Positions 31,605-42,360 of a DNA stretch of 60,000 nucleotides are shown here, one piece after another. Every line of letters begins with the position of its first letter. Positions within the stretch are counted from its first letter, which is position 1. This DNA comes from Leishmania martiniquensis (lineage: Eukaryota; Euglenozoa; Kinetoplastea; Trypanosomatida; Trypanosomatidae). The notes under the pieces were generated by a model that was given only the letters and a program-made list of their open reading frames with translations, ran no database searches and had not been told where the DNA came from. The position numbers were made by a program, and so were the translations under genes. The stretch lies in the NCBI RefSeq assembly GCF_017916325.1, contig NC_090162.1:367501-427500 (forward strand), read 5' to 3'.

Positions 31605-33096
31605 GTGTGTTAGGGGAAGAAACATGATGGCTGTGGCGGTTTATGGAATCGGGAGAGGGTGTGAGCTGTTTAAGTTCATAGCTGATTGGCGGTGAGTGTT
31701 AGGGAAGCTGAGAAGAATCAGTGGCGTGGGAGGACGGAAGACAGTGGGGCTATTTGTTTGGTGGGGACAATGGTAAGATGGTGCTCGAAGCGCGGAAGTA
31801 ATCGAGCTCGGAAGGTGAATGCAATGACGGCGGAGCCTTCTACGGAGGTCGGATCACACACACGAGAGAAGCGGCAACGAGCGCGAGAAGAATCATGAGA
31901 GAGAAAGGAGGGTGGCGCGCGAGGAACAAGGTGGAGGCGTGCCGCGTCAAATCGATGCGTGTGCTGCTGCTGGCACGCACGCTCTTCACAGAGCGTACGG
32001 AGACAGAAGACCAGCGCAGCAGCTCCCACACACATTTGCACACACTAACGCACAGGACAGCTCGACCCGGGCATGCGGCGTCCTCGAGTGCTGCTCTGAC
32101 TTTATGCTTGCTCTTCTCGATTCTTCAGTTGTTTCTATTCGGCCTGCGAGCATGGCAGCAAGTAAACGCGTATGGCCACAGTTTACTCGCTTCTCCAACA
32201 ACTTTGCTGAATTTCGTTCGCCGGAAAGGAACTGGCCTTCCTGCGAATGGGGCCCTGCACCTTACAGGCTTTTCTGGTCCCTTCACGCATACGTACTGCG
32301 CGACAGGCACTGGACGAAACCGGGTGGACTTCACGTCTTGCTAATGTCAAGCGGGCTGCGGCCAGAGCGCTGCTCGAGGGCGCTGTTGGTGGCGTCTACC
32401 GTAAAAATAAGAGATCGTTGTCTAGGTGCTTTCCGGACAAGCTTGAGGAAGAAGCTGGTCAGCCACCGCTTAAGGGCCCTCGGAGGCCATCAGCCATGCC
32501 TCCATGTCACAAGTCACCCCGAGTGGCTTCCATCGACTGAATGCCATAATGAGTTGTGGAGACTCTCCACAGGCGCGCTTCCAGCGCTCGATGGTGCGAA
32601 GCGGGGGGGCGGTGCTCCCGCCAAATCCGCAGTTTTTTGTGCCCCATCGCACTCTCTCTCTTCTCCTCTCTCTGGGCTAAAATGAGAGAGTTCGCACTTG
32701 TCACACGCACAAGCTCTGGGACGAACTGGCAGCTGATCGCCTTTATCACTGCGGTCGTCATCGTCGACAGAGGCAGCCGTGAGCCGAAGGAAATGTGATC
32801 ATGACCACGTGTCTTCTCTGAAACGCAGACACCCCAAACAATCCTATCGATACCAAAGAGTTTGCAGCCGTACCGGAGGAGGGCTGCGTGGCGCTTGGAC
32901 TCGCCGCAGATTTGTTAACGACCCCTGGCACATCGCACACAGGTGGCTGGCGTCATGATGGACGCGTCTGCGTGGCTAAGGCGGCGGCAGACGGCTCCTA
33001 CCGCCCACTCTCTCCCCATTCCGTGGCTGTGAGAGGGCGAGAGGTTGGACTCGGGTAGAGGGCGCAGAAGCCGCTGTGTGGAAGTTGGTGCGGTGA
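31605..33096 (-). other. Intergenic region between array and DUF1295 gene
   Basis: About 1.5 kb, presumably the 3' UTR of the DUF1295 gene plus spacer on the minus strand. A plus-strand open frame at 31912-32685 (257 codons) runs against the direction of the cluster and resembles no family I recognise. I do not call it a gene. Confidence 0.45.
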
Positions 33097-34032
33097 TTAC
33101 TTCATCTTTCGCAATTCCAGCGCGAACAGCACCTCCTCCGATGTCGAGTAAAGGGAGGGAAAGAGCATGGGCGTGATCGACTGGTACACCGCGTAGCCGG
33201 CATATTTTTGAGCGGACAGTCGCTCAGTTATCGTAGCTGTCGACGTGAAGACGAAAAGCCCAAGTATGGCGCACCCGGGCCACTGCCACCAAGCCATCGG
33301 CGCTACCCCACAGCAGTGCGCCGCCACCGCCAACATCATCCACAGTGACGCCTCACAGAACACATTTAGGTGCCGACTATAGCCGAAGCAGCCTGTCACA
33401 CAGAATCCGTGGCAGTAAGGGGTCTGACGCGGCGTACGGGCCTTTGCGCACTGAAAGCGCCACTGCTGCTCATCGCAGATCGTCTCAACGGCGATGAGAG
33501 TCAATAGTATGAGTGCAAGCGTGACGTCCTTCGCTGTTGCCGGCCGAGCTGGAAACTGCATGACCGGCAGCGTAATGGCCCACAGCAGACACGTTTGAAA
33601 GACTGAGATCACAACGAGGTGGAAGAGCGTCCACACGATGGGTGAGCCGGAGAAGACGCGCCACGAGCGTACGTAGGCCCACCGATAGTCCTCGCCGCCA
33701 CGGGCGTACCCGCCGCGGCGGTAGAAGTTGAAGGTCAGGCGGCATCCCCACAATGTTATGACGAGGCCGAAGAGGATGGCGCAGCTCAGCGGGAACGAGG
33801 GCTGCTTTCCAGCGCGGTTGACAGCAGCCCAGCGTGCCTCCCTGTGCGTGTAGTACACCTGGATCCACGTGTGCACCATCGGTATAATAGACCACAGCCT
33901 GTCTACCCACGAGTAGTTGTTGTTGTGGAGCGCGACCACAAACAGCACAACCGACGCCAAGGCTGTCAGGGAGCCGGAAAGCGTCATGGACGTCGCCGTA
34001 ATGGCTGCGACCGCGCCGGCGAGCGATTCCAT
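33097..34032 (-). CDS. DUF1295 family multi-pass membrane protein (steroid 5-alpha-reductase-like)
   Basis: A 311-aa integral membrane protein of the DUF1295 family, related to the C-terminal part of steroid 5-alpha-reductases and isoprenylcysteine methyltransferases. Family marks are visible: the SWVDRLWSI motif near residue 41, WGCRLTFNFYRRGGY near 95-109, then ETICDEQQWRFQ and a C-terminal region with GFCVTGCFGYSRHLNVFCE, where aligned enzymes hold the NADPH-binding GLFxxSRHPNYxxE pattern. Here SRH and N are kept and the usual proline is leucine. At least six hydrophobic segments are evident. The likely place is ER or another endomembrane. Substrate unknown; a reductase role is inference from the fold. 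In transcription order it comes just before the snoRNA-like array. Confidence 0.82.
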   Translation of the reverse strand: MESLAGAVAAITATSMTLSGSLTALASVVLFVVALHNNNYSWVDRLWSIIPMVHTWIQVYYTHREARWAAVNRAGKQPSFPLSCAILFGLVITLWGCRLTFNFYRRGGYARGGEDYRWAYVRSWRVFSGSPIVWTLFHLVVISVFQTCLLWAITLPVMQFPARPATAKDVTLALILLTLIAVETICDEQQWRFQCAKARTPRQTPYCHGFCVTGCFGYSRHLNVFCEASLWMMLAVAAHCCGVAPMAWWQWPGCAILGLFVFTSTATITERLSAQKYAGYAVYQSITPMLFPSLYSTSEEVLFALELRKMK

Positions 34033-35067
34033 TCCGTGTCTCCGTGTGCGTGTTCTCTTCGGCCTCCGCTAAGAGGGTGACTGGGCAGTTGCCCTCCACT
34101 GACGAAGAACACCGAACGGGGGAGGGGCCGCACAGGCGCCGAAGAGATGGTGGACGGGAGCACAGTTGTGCCTTCGGCGACTGTAAATGTGTCCCTCTCC
34201 AAGCGTGCGCTTCTCTGCAATGGTTGACGTTCCAACTCGGGACACGCCGGCTCGGCTTGCAAGACAGTGATAGAGAGAGAGAGCGGCGAGGAGAGGGACG
34301 AAAGCGAAGCAAGTGTACAGGCTGGGAGTGGGAAGGCGAAGGCGTCCTTTTTGCATACAGGGCAGAAGATGTGGACGGGGGCGTGGTCAAGTGGGCGAAA
34401 GGAGGGGAGAAAATGGAAGGGTAGGCTGGATAGGAGTGGTACCGTCCACGGCACGGGGAGGAGAGGAGCAGAGCGGAATATTAGGTGTAAAAAAGGGGGA
34501 AACGTTTGTCGGTTATACTTCTTCCCTCTTTTTGAGGTGGGTTGAGGGTTTCGTCGGGGGTGCGGCAGGGGCGTCGGTGAACCGCGTCGTCTCAGCGCGT
34601 ACGCCGCGAGGGGAAGGGGGAGGGGAAAGGGGAACGGAGAGAAGAGGAGGGCTCCGCTGCCTTTGTGTGTGTGCGTGGAGGCGTGTGTGCCGGCTTCTCC
34701 TGCGTCTTTGCGGCGCACCCGTCCGCAGCGGCAGTACTCAGGAAGATGTGGAGGAGACGTTTTTTTCTTTAACGACAACGACACGCAGACACCTTCTCCG
34801 CCACCGTTTAGAGACTGTCTCACAGGTGAGGCCAACATGTTGGAGGGAAAAGAAGAGCATAAGACAGCGCCGTTGGTCGTCTTGGCGGTGCTCCTGCACG
34901 CACTTGCGCCAGACGAGCCTGCAGTGCAGTGTTTACACAAGCTGCACACGGAGAGTCGCATACCGCACCGCGAGACGACTCGCCGCCAGCAGGGGGTGGA
35001 AGCGCCAAGCCGCCCGCGAGCAACCCCCCGTGTACCACACTTGAGCATAACAGCATAAAAAATGGGG
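34033..35067 (-). other. 5' flank of the DUF1295 gene
   Basis: About 1 kb without a gene. The plus strand is purine-rich, so the transcribed minus strand is pyrimidine-rich, as expected for a region holding the trans-splice signals of the DUF1295 mRNA. A minus-strand frame spanning 33984-35117 is low-complexity (Ser, Pro, Leu) and partly overlaps the retroposon; I do not accept it. Confidence 0.5.
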
Positions 35068-35665
35068 CTGTGCCGCCGCGTGTGGATATCGGCAGAGGAG
35101 TCGCTCCCACTGCGCACATGGCGCGCGGGTGCAGTTTTGGGTGCGTAGCACGACGCGGACGTGCCTCCTCGCTGCCCGCACCCCCATTCCTCTGTCCCGC
35201 AGAGCAGGTCAGTCTGACGCTACTCGGCCCGCCTCGCACGAGCCTGAGTTGCCGCGTGCAAAGCAGCTCCAGGCACACGCGCCACAGGCCATGCACAGCC
35301 TCGGCCTAAAAACTCTGCCCATCACCACAGCGCCACAGCTCGCCTCACAGCTGCCCCCATCGTTCTCGCTGCCGTGTCCTCACCCCCACCCCTCGGGGTC
35401 GCGCAGGCTTCCCACGCCAGTGGCCAGAGCGAGAGACGCTCACGTCATGGTCGAGCTTCGCCTGTCCTGCAGACGCAACGGACGTGTGGACGAGAGCAGA
35501 GCCCTGCGGTGCCACGCCGCCCAGGGCCTGGTCACCACTATCAGAAGCGATGCACTGCGCTGACTCCGCCGCGCTGCGGGGTACGTGAGCCAGGCACCAT
35601 CGTGCGCGGCTCAGCATCGAGCAGGAGATAGAGGAGCTGCGTGGCTCCTCCACACACACACAGAG
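35068..35665. mobile_element. SIDER-like short retroposon, copy 1
   Basis: A 598-bp element that matches 41165-41762 without indels at a constant offset of 6097. All open frames inside translate identically in both copies, so identity is near or at 100%. It starts CTGTGCCGCC and ends in a CA-rich tail followed by AGAG. Length, lack of coding content, CA tail and intergenic placement fit the Leishmania SIDER families (degenerate ingi/L1Tc-related retroposons). The family assignment is from memory. I did not find a convincing target-site duplication. Confidence 0.7.
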
Positions 35666-36787
35666 AGCGGAATACTGGGCCCTTGAGAAGCCACCAGTTG
35701 AGAAGCACTTCGTCATTGCGGCAAGGGAGCCAAAGAACGGAGAAGAAACAGGAGAGACTGTTGTGGGGGTTTACGTAGGATGCGTCTCTCTCATGCGAAG
35801 AAAGGCCTCCACCCCTATTTGCGCGTGCATGTGACCGCGCGCTTCTGGGCACATCGTAGGCCCCTTTCCCCGCACCCTATGGCACCTTCGCGTCGCACTT
35901 GAGAGAGAGAGAAAGGGACGGCAAAGTGAGAGGGGGACGCGGCGGAGGAGGAGAGGAGATGCAGAAAGGGATTCCGTGGAGAGAGCAGATGGGCATACGC
36001 AAAGGAAAGGGGGAAAAAAGGGCGCCGCTTGCCAGTGAGGCCGACATGCTGCCATTCACGGAGGAAATGAAACCGAACAAACACAAGAAGACGCGCCACT
36101 GGCCTGTGCGCGCAAAGAGAAGCGGAGGAGAACGCTGCGCAGGAGGGAGCCGCGTCCAACGCTTCTTTGTGCACGTAAACGCGCGAGCGCCTTAACACTG
36201 GCCCGAGCACCTCCCGTGCCAACTTGTCGCAGGTGGTACATCGACACAGCAACTGGGCATCGTAACAAGAGACGCCGCAAGGAGAAAAAAAACAAGGACA
36301 AAGAGGGAGCGCCGAGCGACAGAGGTGCGAGGAGGACAGGAAAGTAACTCAAGGGCCTGTGGAAGGCGCGCCTCCACAAGCGCAGAGAGCAAGAGAGAGG
36401 GAGGGATGCATCGCCGCGTCTGAAGCCCCAGCATTACCCTTCTCCACCTCCCCCCATCCCCATACCCGCAGCACACCCAGCGTGCGCATGGACAAGATGA
36501 TTCGTTTTCTTTCCTTCTCTGTGTGTGTAAGTGTGTGTGTCGGCGTTTTTTCTTGGTATGTGTCCCTTATGACTTAGTGGTAGCGGGCCGACTCGCTGCT
36601 CCTTCACGGGCGCTCGGCGAAGGGAGAATCCTCAATCGAGGAAATGCGGCCTTCCTGCGGCACGCGGGTGAGCGGTCACGCGATGGTGGGCAGCACGCCC
36701 AAAGGACACCCACCGCCCTGCCTAGCGCCCCATACCATTCTTTACACACGCCAGGTAAAGATATGAGAGGTGCTTCTCCTCTTGCGT
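35666..36787 (-). other. Intergenic region, 3' side of isovaleryl-CoA dehydrogenase
   Basis: About 1.1 kb with purine-rich plus-strand tracts and no supported gene. It likely contains the 3' UTR of the dehydrogenase gene, whose stop lies at 36788. Confidence 0.5.
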
Positions 36788-38020
36788 CTATTTCAGCCCC
36801 TTGATGAGATCCTTAGCAATGTTCCTGTGGTGCGCCTCGATCGTGCCGCCACCGATCTCCAGCAGCTTCGCATCGCGCCAAAGTCGCTCCACCGGCATGC
36901 CTTTCGAATACCCCATGCCGCCCATCACCTGCATAGCTGAGTCGGCCACTTTCTTTGCAATGGGCGTAGCGAACAGCTTGGCGGCGTCGCTGCCCAGGCG
37001 ATTTTTGTTGTCTGGGCGGACGCTGTGGCTGACGGCGTACACAAATGCCTTTGCGGCCTCGCTATCGGCGTAGCCCTCCGCAATGTGGCGCTGGACCTGA
37101 CCAAAGCGACAGATGGGCTGGCCAAACGCTGTCCGCTGCGAGGCATACGACGTCATGAGCTCAACAGAGCGCTCCGCGATGCCGACCGCCATAGCAGCCA
37201 GAGTGACGCGCTCCAGCTCGAGGTTGCGCATCATGCTCATCATGCCTTTGCCCTCCACGCCGAGCAAGTTTTCCGCCGGGATGATAACGTCGTCGAAGAA
37301 GAGCTGGCACATGTGCGAGGCGCGCATGCCACATTTGTCGATCTTTGGGCCCTGCGAAAACCCCTTTGTGCCACGCTCCACCACGAAGGCCGTGATGTTG
37401 CCGTCCACCTTAGCGTAGATGAGAAACACATCGGCGACCGTGCCGTTTGTGATCCAAATCTTGCTGCCGTTGAGAACGTAGTTGCCGCTGCCGTCTTTCT
37501 TGGCAGTCATCCGCATTCCCAAAACGTCAGTGCCTGCGCTCGGCTCTGACATGCCCATCGCGCCAACATGCTCACCGGTGAGAGTCTTGGGAAGCCACCG
37601 CGCCCGCTGCGCTGGCGACGCGCTGTGGTAAAAGTTGTTCACAAATAGCATCGAGTGCGCGAGGTAGGCGAGGCAGAACCCCGGGTCGTACTTGGAGAGC
37701 TCGTGGTGGACAATGACAGCAGCCACAGCGTCCATGCCGGCGCCGCCGTCTGCCTCGGGAACCGTCACGCCCATGACGCCCAGCTCCCCAAGCTGCCTGA
37801 AAAGGTCTCGATTGAAGTGGCCATTGATGTCGTCCTCTCTGGCGTGCCTGTCAACCACCTCACGAGAAAACTTGGCCACAGTCTCACGCAGTGCGGCGTG
37901 CTCCGGTGTTGGGTTGTACAAGTCCGTGAAGGCGCGGTGAGCCAACGTCAAGGTGGCCGCCGCTGTCCACCCACACGTAGGGGAGCCTCGACAGAGCGAT
38001 GACTGCAGGACGCGACGCAT
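36788..38020 (-). CDS. IVD: Isovaleryl-CoA dehydrogenase, mitochondrial
   Basis: A 410-aa acyl-CoA dehydrogenase that should oxidise isovaleryl-CoA to 3-methylcrotonyl-CoA in leucine breakdown, passing electrons from FAD to ETF in the mitochondrial matrix. The first ~30 residues are arginine-rich without acidic residues, a likely presequence. The FAD/substrate signature MGMSEPSAGTDVLGM lies at 155-169 and KIWITNG at 187-193. In NLELER the glutamate at 270, followed by R271, sits where IVD has its catalytic base (helix G), the feature that sets IVD and LCAD apart from other family members. The C-terminus keeps GGTIEAHHRNIAKDL. Length fits. It lies between two near-identical SIDER-like copies together with the XRN gene. 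Short-chain acyl-CoA dehydrogenase is the main alternative and is less likely. Confidence 0.93.
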   Translation of the reverse strand: MRRVLQSSLCRGSPTCGWTAAATLTLAHRAFTDLYNPTPEHAALRETVAKFSREVVDRHAREDDINGHFNRDLFRQLGELGVMGVTVPEADGGAGMDAVAAVIVHHELSKYDPGFCLAYLAHSMLFVNNFYHSASPAQRARWLPKTLTGEHVGAMGMSEPSAGTDVLGMRMTAKKDGSGNYVLNGSKIWITNGTVADVFLIYAKVDGNITAFVVERGTKGFSQGPKIDKCGMRASHMCQLFFDDVIIPAENLLGVEGKGMMSMMRNLELERVTLAAMAVGIAERSVELMTSYASQRTAFGQPICRFGQVQRHIAEGYADSEAAKAFVYAVSHSVRPDNKNRLGSDAAKLFATPIAKKVADSAMQVMGGMGYSKGMPVERLWRDAKLLEIGGGTIEAHHRNIAKDLIKGLK

Positions 38021-38825
38021 GGTACTTAGCTTGACGAGCGAGGCTAATCCGCTCGGAAAATCAAAGTGAGCGAGACGTACGTACTCGTGGGCAGAGACAA
38101 GAGAGAGAGACCGAAAGAGGAGACGTTAATGCCTGTCGTGGCCTACACCAATTCGAAGCGGGGATAAGCCGAAAAAGGGGGAGAGGGAGAGGGGAGGATA
38201 AGCCAACTACAGGGCCGAAACTTTGATGATGAGGGGGCGGGTTGACGCTAGCAGTTGAATCAACGGGAGAGAGGAAGAAGGAGAGGCGGTTGGCCGAGGA
38301 TGCGGGTGCTCGTTGTACAGCACACACACACACACGCACAAGGAGAAAGAGAGAGTACGACTCGCCTGCGTGGGCGTCTCTCACCAAGCAAAGCGAGTCG
38401 TCAGCGGTATCGCGCGCCGTCCTCGACGGAAGACGGGGACGACGCAGCGACGTGTGCGAGAGAGAAAAAGGAAAGAGCACATTTACGGCGGAGCGCCAAC
38501 AACTGTGGCGGTGCCCGAAATCCTCCCTGTCAGCTCTTCTTCGCAGCGCTCAGGTATGCGGATAGCAGAAGACGGCTATTGGTAAAGGTCAAAGTTCTTG
38601 TGATGAGGTGCGATGGGGATGGAAGGCGAGACGGGTGGGGTTACTCGGTGCAGGGCACCCGTAAGTTGGTGACGCGTGCGAAGCATCAGTGACATCCAAC
38701 GTTGCACACGCAAGCGCGACGAGGCTGCATCCGTAGCGGCGGCCAAGGAGACCTGTAAAGGAGGTGGAGCGATACAGCAATGCGCCTGCCGCACCCATCA
38801 GACCGATCAACTTCGTCTTCACGCG
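38021..38825 (-). other. Intergenic region between IVD and the XRN-like gene
   Basis: About 0.8 kb. The plus strand is rich in GA tracts and CA repeats (near 38322-38341), giving pyrimidine-rich sequence on the transcribed strand. I see no gene. Confidence 0.5.
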
Positions 38826-40574
38826 CTACCCCGATGTCGCGTCGGCATCCTCTGCGTCCTCCCTGTCACTCTCTGTCGTCCTCGTATGCAACAACTGCTC
38901 TGCTTCACGACGTCGCTTCGCCTCCTCAGCAGCGGCCGAATTCGCCTTCTGGGACCGAATGGCGGCCAAACGCATGAATGCGCCAATATCCTCGTCCTCC
39001 GCGTCGGCATGCTGATGAAGACTCAACCGCCGCTCCGCCTCGGTTAGCAGTGTTGGGTCCAAAGATGCCATAATGCCCTTTACGGTCTCCGTCAGAAGCC
39101 CGGCAGACGTGCTTCTCGTCAGTGTGTAGCCATCGTCTTTGGTGCTCGCACGAATGGCACGACTCAGCTCAAGTGAGAAGCGCCCGCGAATGCCCAGTAC
39201 GGCAATGCATTGCTCGAGCGGCGCCAAGATGGGGTCGGCAGGTCGCGTCGCCTCCTCTGCCTTCCCGGCGTCGGTCATCTCTCTCTTGGCCACCATCTCT
39301 GCGGCAGCGGTACCGATCTTCCGACTCAGTCCCGGCGCTTGCGCGGCAGCCCGCAAGGAGCCCATGGACGGAGGTCCCGCCTGGCGCGCCAAGAAGCCGT
39401 AGTCGCAGCAGTGGCCGAACACGTAGCCCCGCAAGCTCCACATCGCCGCCGCGAGAAGCTGTGTCCCCTCCTTGACGTTTCCGCCGCCGCCACCACCGCG
39501 CAGAAGTGCCTTGGCCGTCTTGCGCTTGTTGCGCGGCACGCGTGAGAGGTGCGCCGCCATCGATCCGCAACGCGCGAGGACCGCGCGCAGAAACTCGGCA
39601 TCCAGCTCGAGGCTCTCTCCAGAGACGAGGGCTCGGCGAAAGTACCCCTCATTGGCGCGCAGATGGCGGTACCGCCGCCACAGCGCAACGCTGTCGCTCC
39701 CGATCCCCTCGTAGTAGTCGTCGCCGGAGAGCAGCATCAGGAAGACAAAGTCGATGCGGTAGGAAGGGAGCAGCTCCGCTGGCAGCGGAGGGTGTGGCAC
39801 GGCCTGGGACCAGTGGTCCATCAGCTCCGACAGAGAAGTGAGGCCGAGGTCGTAAGGGTCGATCAGGGTGTAGTACGTATACGGAACAGCCACCATGGCG
39901 ACCAGAATGAGGTCTGAGTCGTTGCCCACAATCGTTACGGTATCGTCGGGACGGTAGCTGCCATCGGCGACGGTCGTTGCCCAAAGCCTGCGCAGTACCG
40001 CAGATATCTTCACCTCTCCCTCCCCTGGATCACGGCACCCGCTGACGATTAACGTTCTCCACGAGCTCTGCGCCTTGCGTCGCTGCATGTAGGCCGTAAT
40101 GTATTCCTCGCAGGCGAGCACAAACTCCGCGCCGCAAAGAATCTCCTCACGATGCAACGGCACCTCGCTCACCACAGGGTCGCACGTGTACCACGGAGAT
40201 ACACGTATGCTGCTGTTGCCGTTGCTCCTCGAAGTCGCCGCTGTGGCGGGACGTGGTGGGTGCACAGAGAGACAGTCGCGGCGCTCTTTCTGCGTCTTCA
40301 GCTTTGCAATGGGCGCCACGCCGTCGTACACGAGGGCGAGTGTGTCGTGCGAACGCACACGCGTGAGCAGCTCATCCAGCTTTGCTGCCACCGCGCGCAG
40401 CGTTGCTGCAGTGGTCGGCGTCCTGGGGTCGTAGGCGACGTGCAGCACGGCATTCATGTCAATCAGAAGATGGCGTGGGTTGACGGCGTAGCAGTCTGCG
40501 CGGGTACTTTTGTTGGGGTATGCATATTGGATGTGGTGATGCTCCACGTAGCACCACAGTCCCTTTACGCCCAT
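38826..40574 (-). CDS. XRN-family 5'-3' exoribonuclease (short form)
   Basis: A 582-aa protein with an XRN N-terminal nuclease domain, expected to degrade 5'-monophosphorylated RNA. It opens with MGVKGLWCYV, the usual XRN start, and keeps the metal-binding acidic residues: D39 in LLIDMN, D84 in VYDGVAP, E185 and E187 in PGEGE, D219 and D221 in GNDSD, and D285/D286 in LLSGDD. The KLKTQKERR segment at 91-99 matches the XRN KMNQQRxRR helix. At 582 residues it is much shorter than XRN1 or XRN2, which fits the smaller trypanosomatid XRN paralogues (XRNB, XRNC, XRND have been described); I cannot say which. I chose the ATG at 40574 because the 31 residues upstream in frame are unlike XRN. Decay or snoRNA/rRNA processing are both possible roles. 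Confidence 0.85.
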   Translation of the reverse strand: MGVKGLWCYVEHHHIQYAYPNKSTRADCYAVNPRHLLIDMNAVLHVAYDPRTPTTAATLRAVAAKLDELLTRVRSHDTLALVYDGVAPIAKLKTQKERRDCLSVHPPRPATAATSRSNGNSSIRVSPWYTCDPVVSEVPLHREEILCGAEFVLACEEYITAYMQRRKAQSSWRTLIVSGCRDPGEGEVKISAVLRRLWATTVADGSYRPDDTVTIVGNDSDLILVAMVAVPYTYYTLIDPYDLGLTSLSELMDHWSQAVPHPPLPAELLPSYRIDFVFLMLLSGDDYYEGIGSDSVALWRRYRHLRANEGYFRRALVSGESLELDAEFLRAVLARCGSMAAHLSRVPRNKRKTAKALLRGGGGGGNVKEGTQLLAAAMWSLRGYVFGHCCDYGFLARQAGPPSMGSLRAAAQAPGLSRKIGTAAAEMVAKREMTDAGKAEEATRPADPILAPLEQCIAVLGIRGRFSLELSRAIRASTKDDGYTLTRSTSAGLLTETVKGIMASLDPTLLTEAERRLSLHQHADAEDEDIGAFMRLAAIRSQKANSAAAEEAKRRREAEQLLHTRTTESDREDAEDADATSG

Positions 40575-41164
40575 CACTTCAGTCCTCGCGTCACCCTCGT
40601 CGACCGCTTCTTTTTGGGCAGGCGGCGGCTTCCGTCTTTCGCCTAATCGCCGAATGCCGAAGAGCAAAATTCTGTTTGCTGCTAACCGAAGGATGGGGAG
40701 ACACAGAAAAGAGAGACAGAGGATTGGGGCAGAAGGGGCAAGAGAGGGGGAAACACCAGCGCACGATCGTGCATGACGGCAGCATGACCGGCATCACTGA
40801 CACACAGAAAAAAAAACCGCGGCGTAGGCGACGTGAACGCGGATGCGCGGGAGTCAGACGAACAGAGCTGACGCTCCGTTGTAACGGCGGAAAAAAGGGA
40901 GGAGCGGGGTCGAGAGAAGCCCACGTATCACCTGCTTGCAAAGATACATGGATGCGGCACGGCACGCATGCGCACGACGTTCATGATTAGCCGCTGTGTA
41001 TCCCTCGTATCGTCAACTGTGGAGCACTTCCACTTGACTTCATGGGTGCAACCTCCCCCAGACTCCTGCGCGATGGCCGGCGTTCCGGTCACTCGCTGCC
41101 GTTAAAGCTGCCCTTCTCTTGTGTGATTCGGCGCTTTCTCGGCGGCTCTACTCGAAACGTTATT
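40575..41164 (-). other. 5' flank of the XRN-like gene
   Basis: About 0.6 kb without a gene. The transcribed strand is pyrimidine-rich next to the start codon, consistent with trans-splicing signals. Confidence 0.45.
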
Positions 41165-41762
41165 CTGTGCCGCCGCGTGTGGATATCGGCAGAGGAGTCG
41201 CTCCCACTGCGCACATGGCGCGCGGGTGCAGTTTTGGGTGCGTAGCACGACGCGGACGTGCCTCCTCGCTGCCCGCACCCCCATTCCTCTGTCCCGCAGA
41301 GCAGGTCAGTCTGACGCTACTCGGCCCGCCTCGCACGAGCCTGAGTTGCCGCGTGCAAAGCAGCTCCAGGCACACGCGCCACAGGCCATGCACAGCCTCG
41401 GCCTAAAAACTCTGCCCATCACCACAGCGCCACAGCTCGCCTCACAGCTGCCCCCATCGTTCTCGCTGCCGTGTCCTCACCCCCACCCCTCGGGGTCGCG
41501 CAGGCTTCCCACGCCAGTGGCCAGAGCGAGAGACGCTCACGTCATGGTCGAGCTTCGCCTGTCCTGCAGACGCAACGGACGTGTGGACGAGAGCAGAGCC
41601 CTGCGGTGCCACGCCGCCCAGGGCCTGGTCACCACTATCAGAAGCGATGCACTGCGCTGACTCCGCCGCGCTGCGGGGTACGTGAGCCAGGCACCATCGT
41701 GCGCGGCTCAGCATCGAGCAGGAGATAGAGGAGCTGCGTGGCTCCTCCACACACACACAGAG
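41165..41762. mobile_element. SIDER-like short retroposon, copy 2
   Basis: Direct-orientation twin of 35068-35665, with the same 598-bp length. It abuts the retroelement remnant that follows. Flanking bases beyond the CA tail differ in detail (AGCGGCGAATC versus AGAGCGGAATAC) but still look alike for about 25 nt, so either the duplicated segment once extended further or the two insertions share a related target. Confidence 0.7.
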
Positions 41763-42360
41763 CGGCGAATCACTGGCCTTGAGGGTTTCAGCAGGAGCTA
41801 ACCTTTTTTGGGAAGAGCTTAACGCGACCGGCAGAAATGGCCGGAAGCTCAACTACTTTGGCGAACGGCTAAAGGACTGGGCAAAAAAGAGGCGTCGCTG
41901 CCCGTGTCGAGCTCCATGCACCCTCAAGCCACCAGTCACAGCGATGGCGGTAGCCGAAGCCCTTTTTTGTGTCCCAGATAGCTTCCACAAGTCTGCGTCA
42001 GCATTTAACGCCATGACAGGGGATGAGGGGGAGGTGTACGACAGCATCCGAGCTCGCCCGCCCACCACAGCTGCACATTGGTCAAGCATCGATATCGCGA
42101 GGACGCTGAACTGTGCGGCACAAGCGTCATGCATATGGACTGCTTGATGCTGCCGAGAAGCGCCCTGAGCAAGATCATTTCCACTGCTTTCCACGGAGGC
42201 CGCGCCGCATATGGCAGGGGGCGCGACCGACCGAGAGGAATAACCCCGACCGCCATGCAGGGAGGCATTTTGCAAGCGGGAACACGCTGTTCCTGTGTGG
42301 GAGTGGCCTCACACTTGTTTACGAGGCAGACGGGCAGCAGGGGGCGGCAGCGGACGTATC
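41763..42360 (+). other. Unassigned sequence next to the retroelement remnant
   Basis: About 0.6 kb between the SIDER-like copy and the recognisable recombinase. A plus-strand frame at 41779-42147 and shifted frames after it have protein-like composition and may be decayed upstream parts of the same element, but I recognise no domain. Confidence 0.35.

Noticed and set aside
31610..31615. TTAGGG hexamer at the array edge as an internal telomere
   Set aside because: A single copy is expected by chance; no tandem hexamers follow.
31912..32685. 257-codon plus-strand frame
   Set aside because: Runs against the cluster, matches no recognised family, and has overlapping frames of similar quality; could be an old retroposon but cannot be supported.
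33984..35117. 377-codon minus-strand frame
   Set aside because: Overlaps the DUF1295 start and the retroposon and is Ser/Pro/Leu-rich leader-type sequence.
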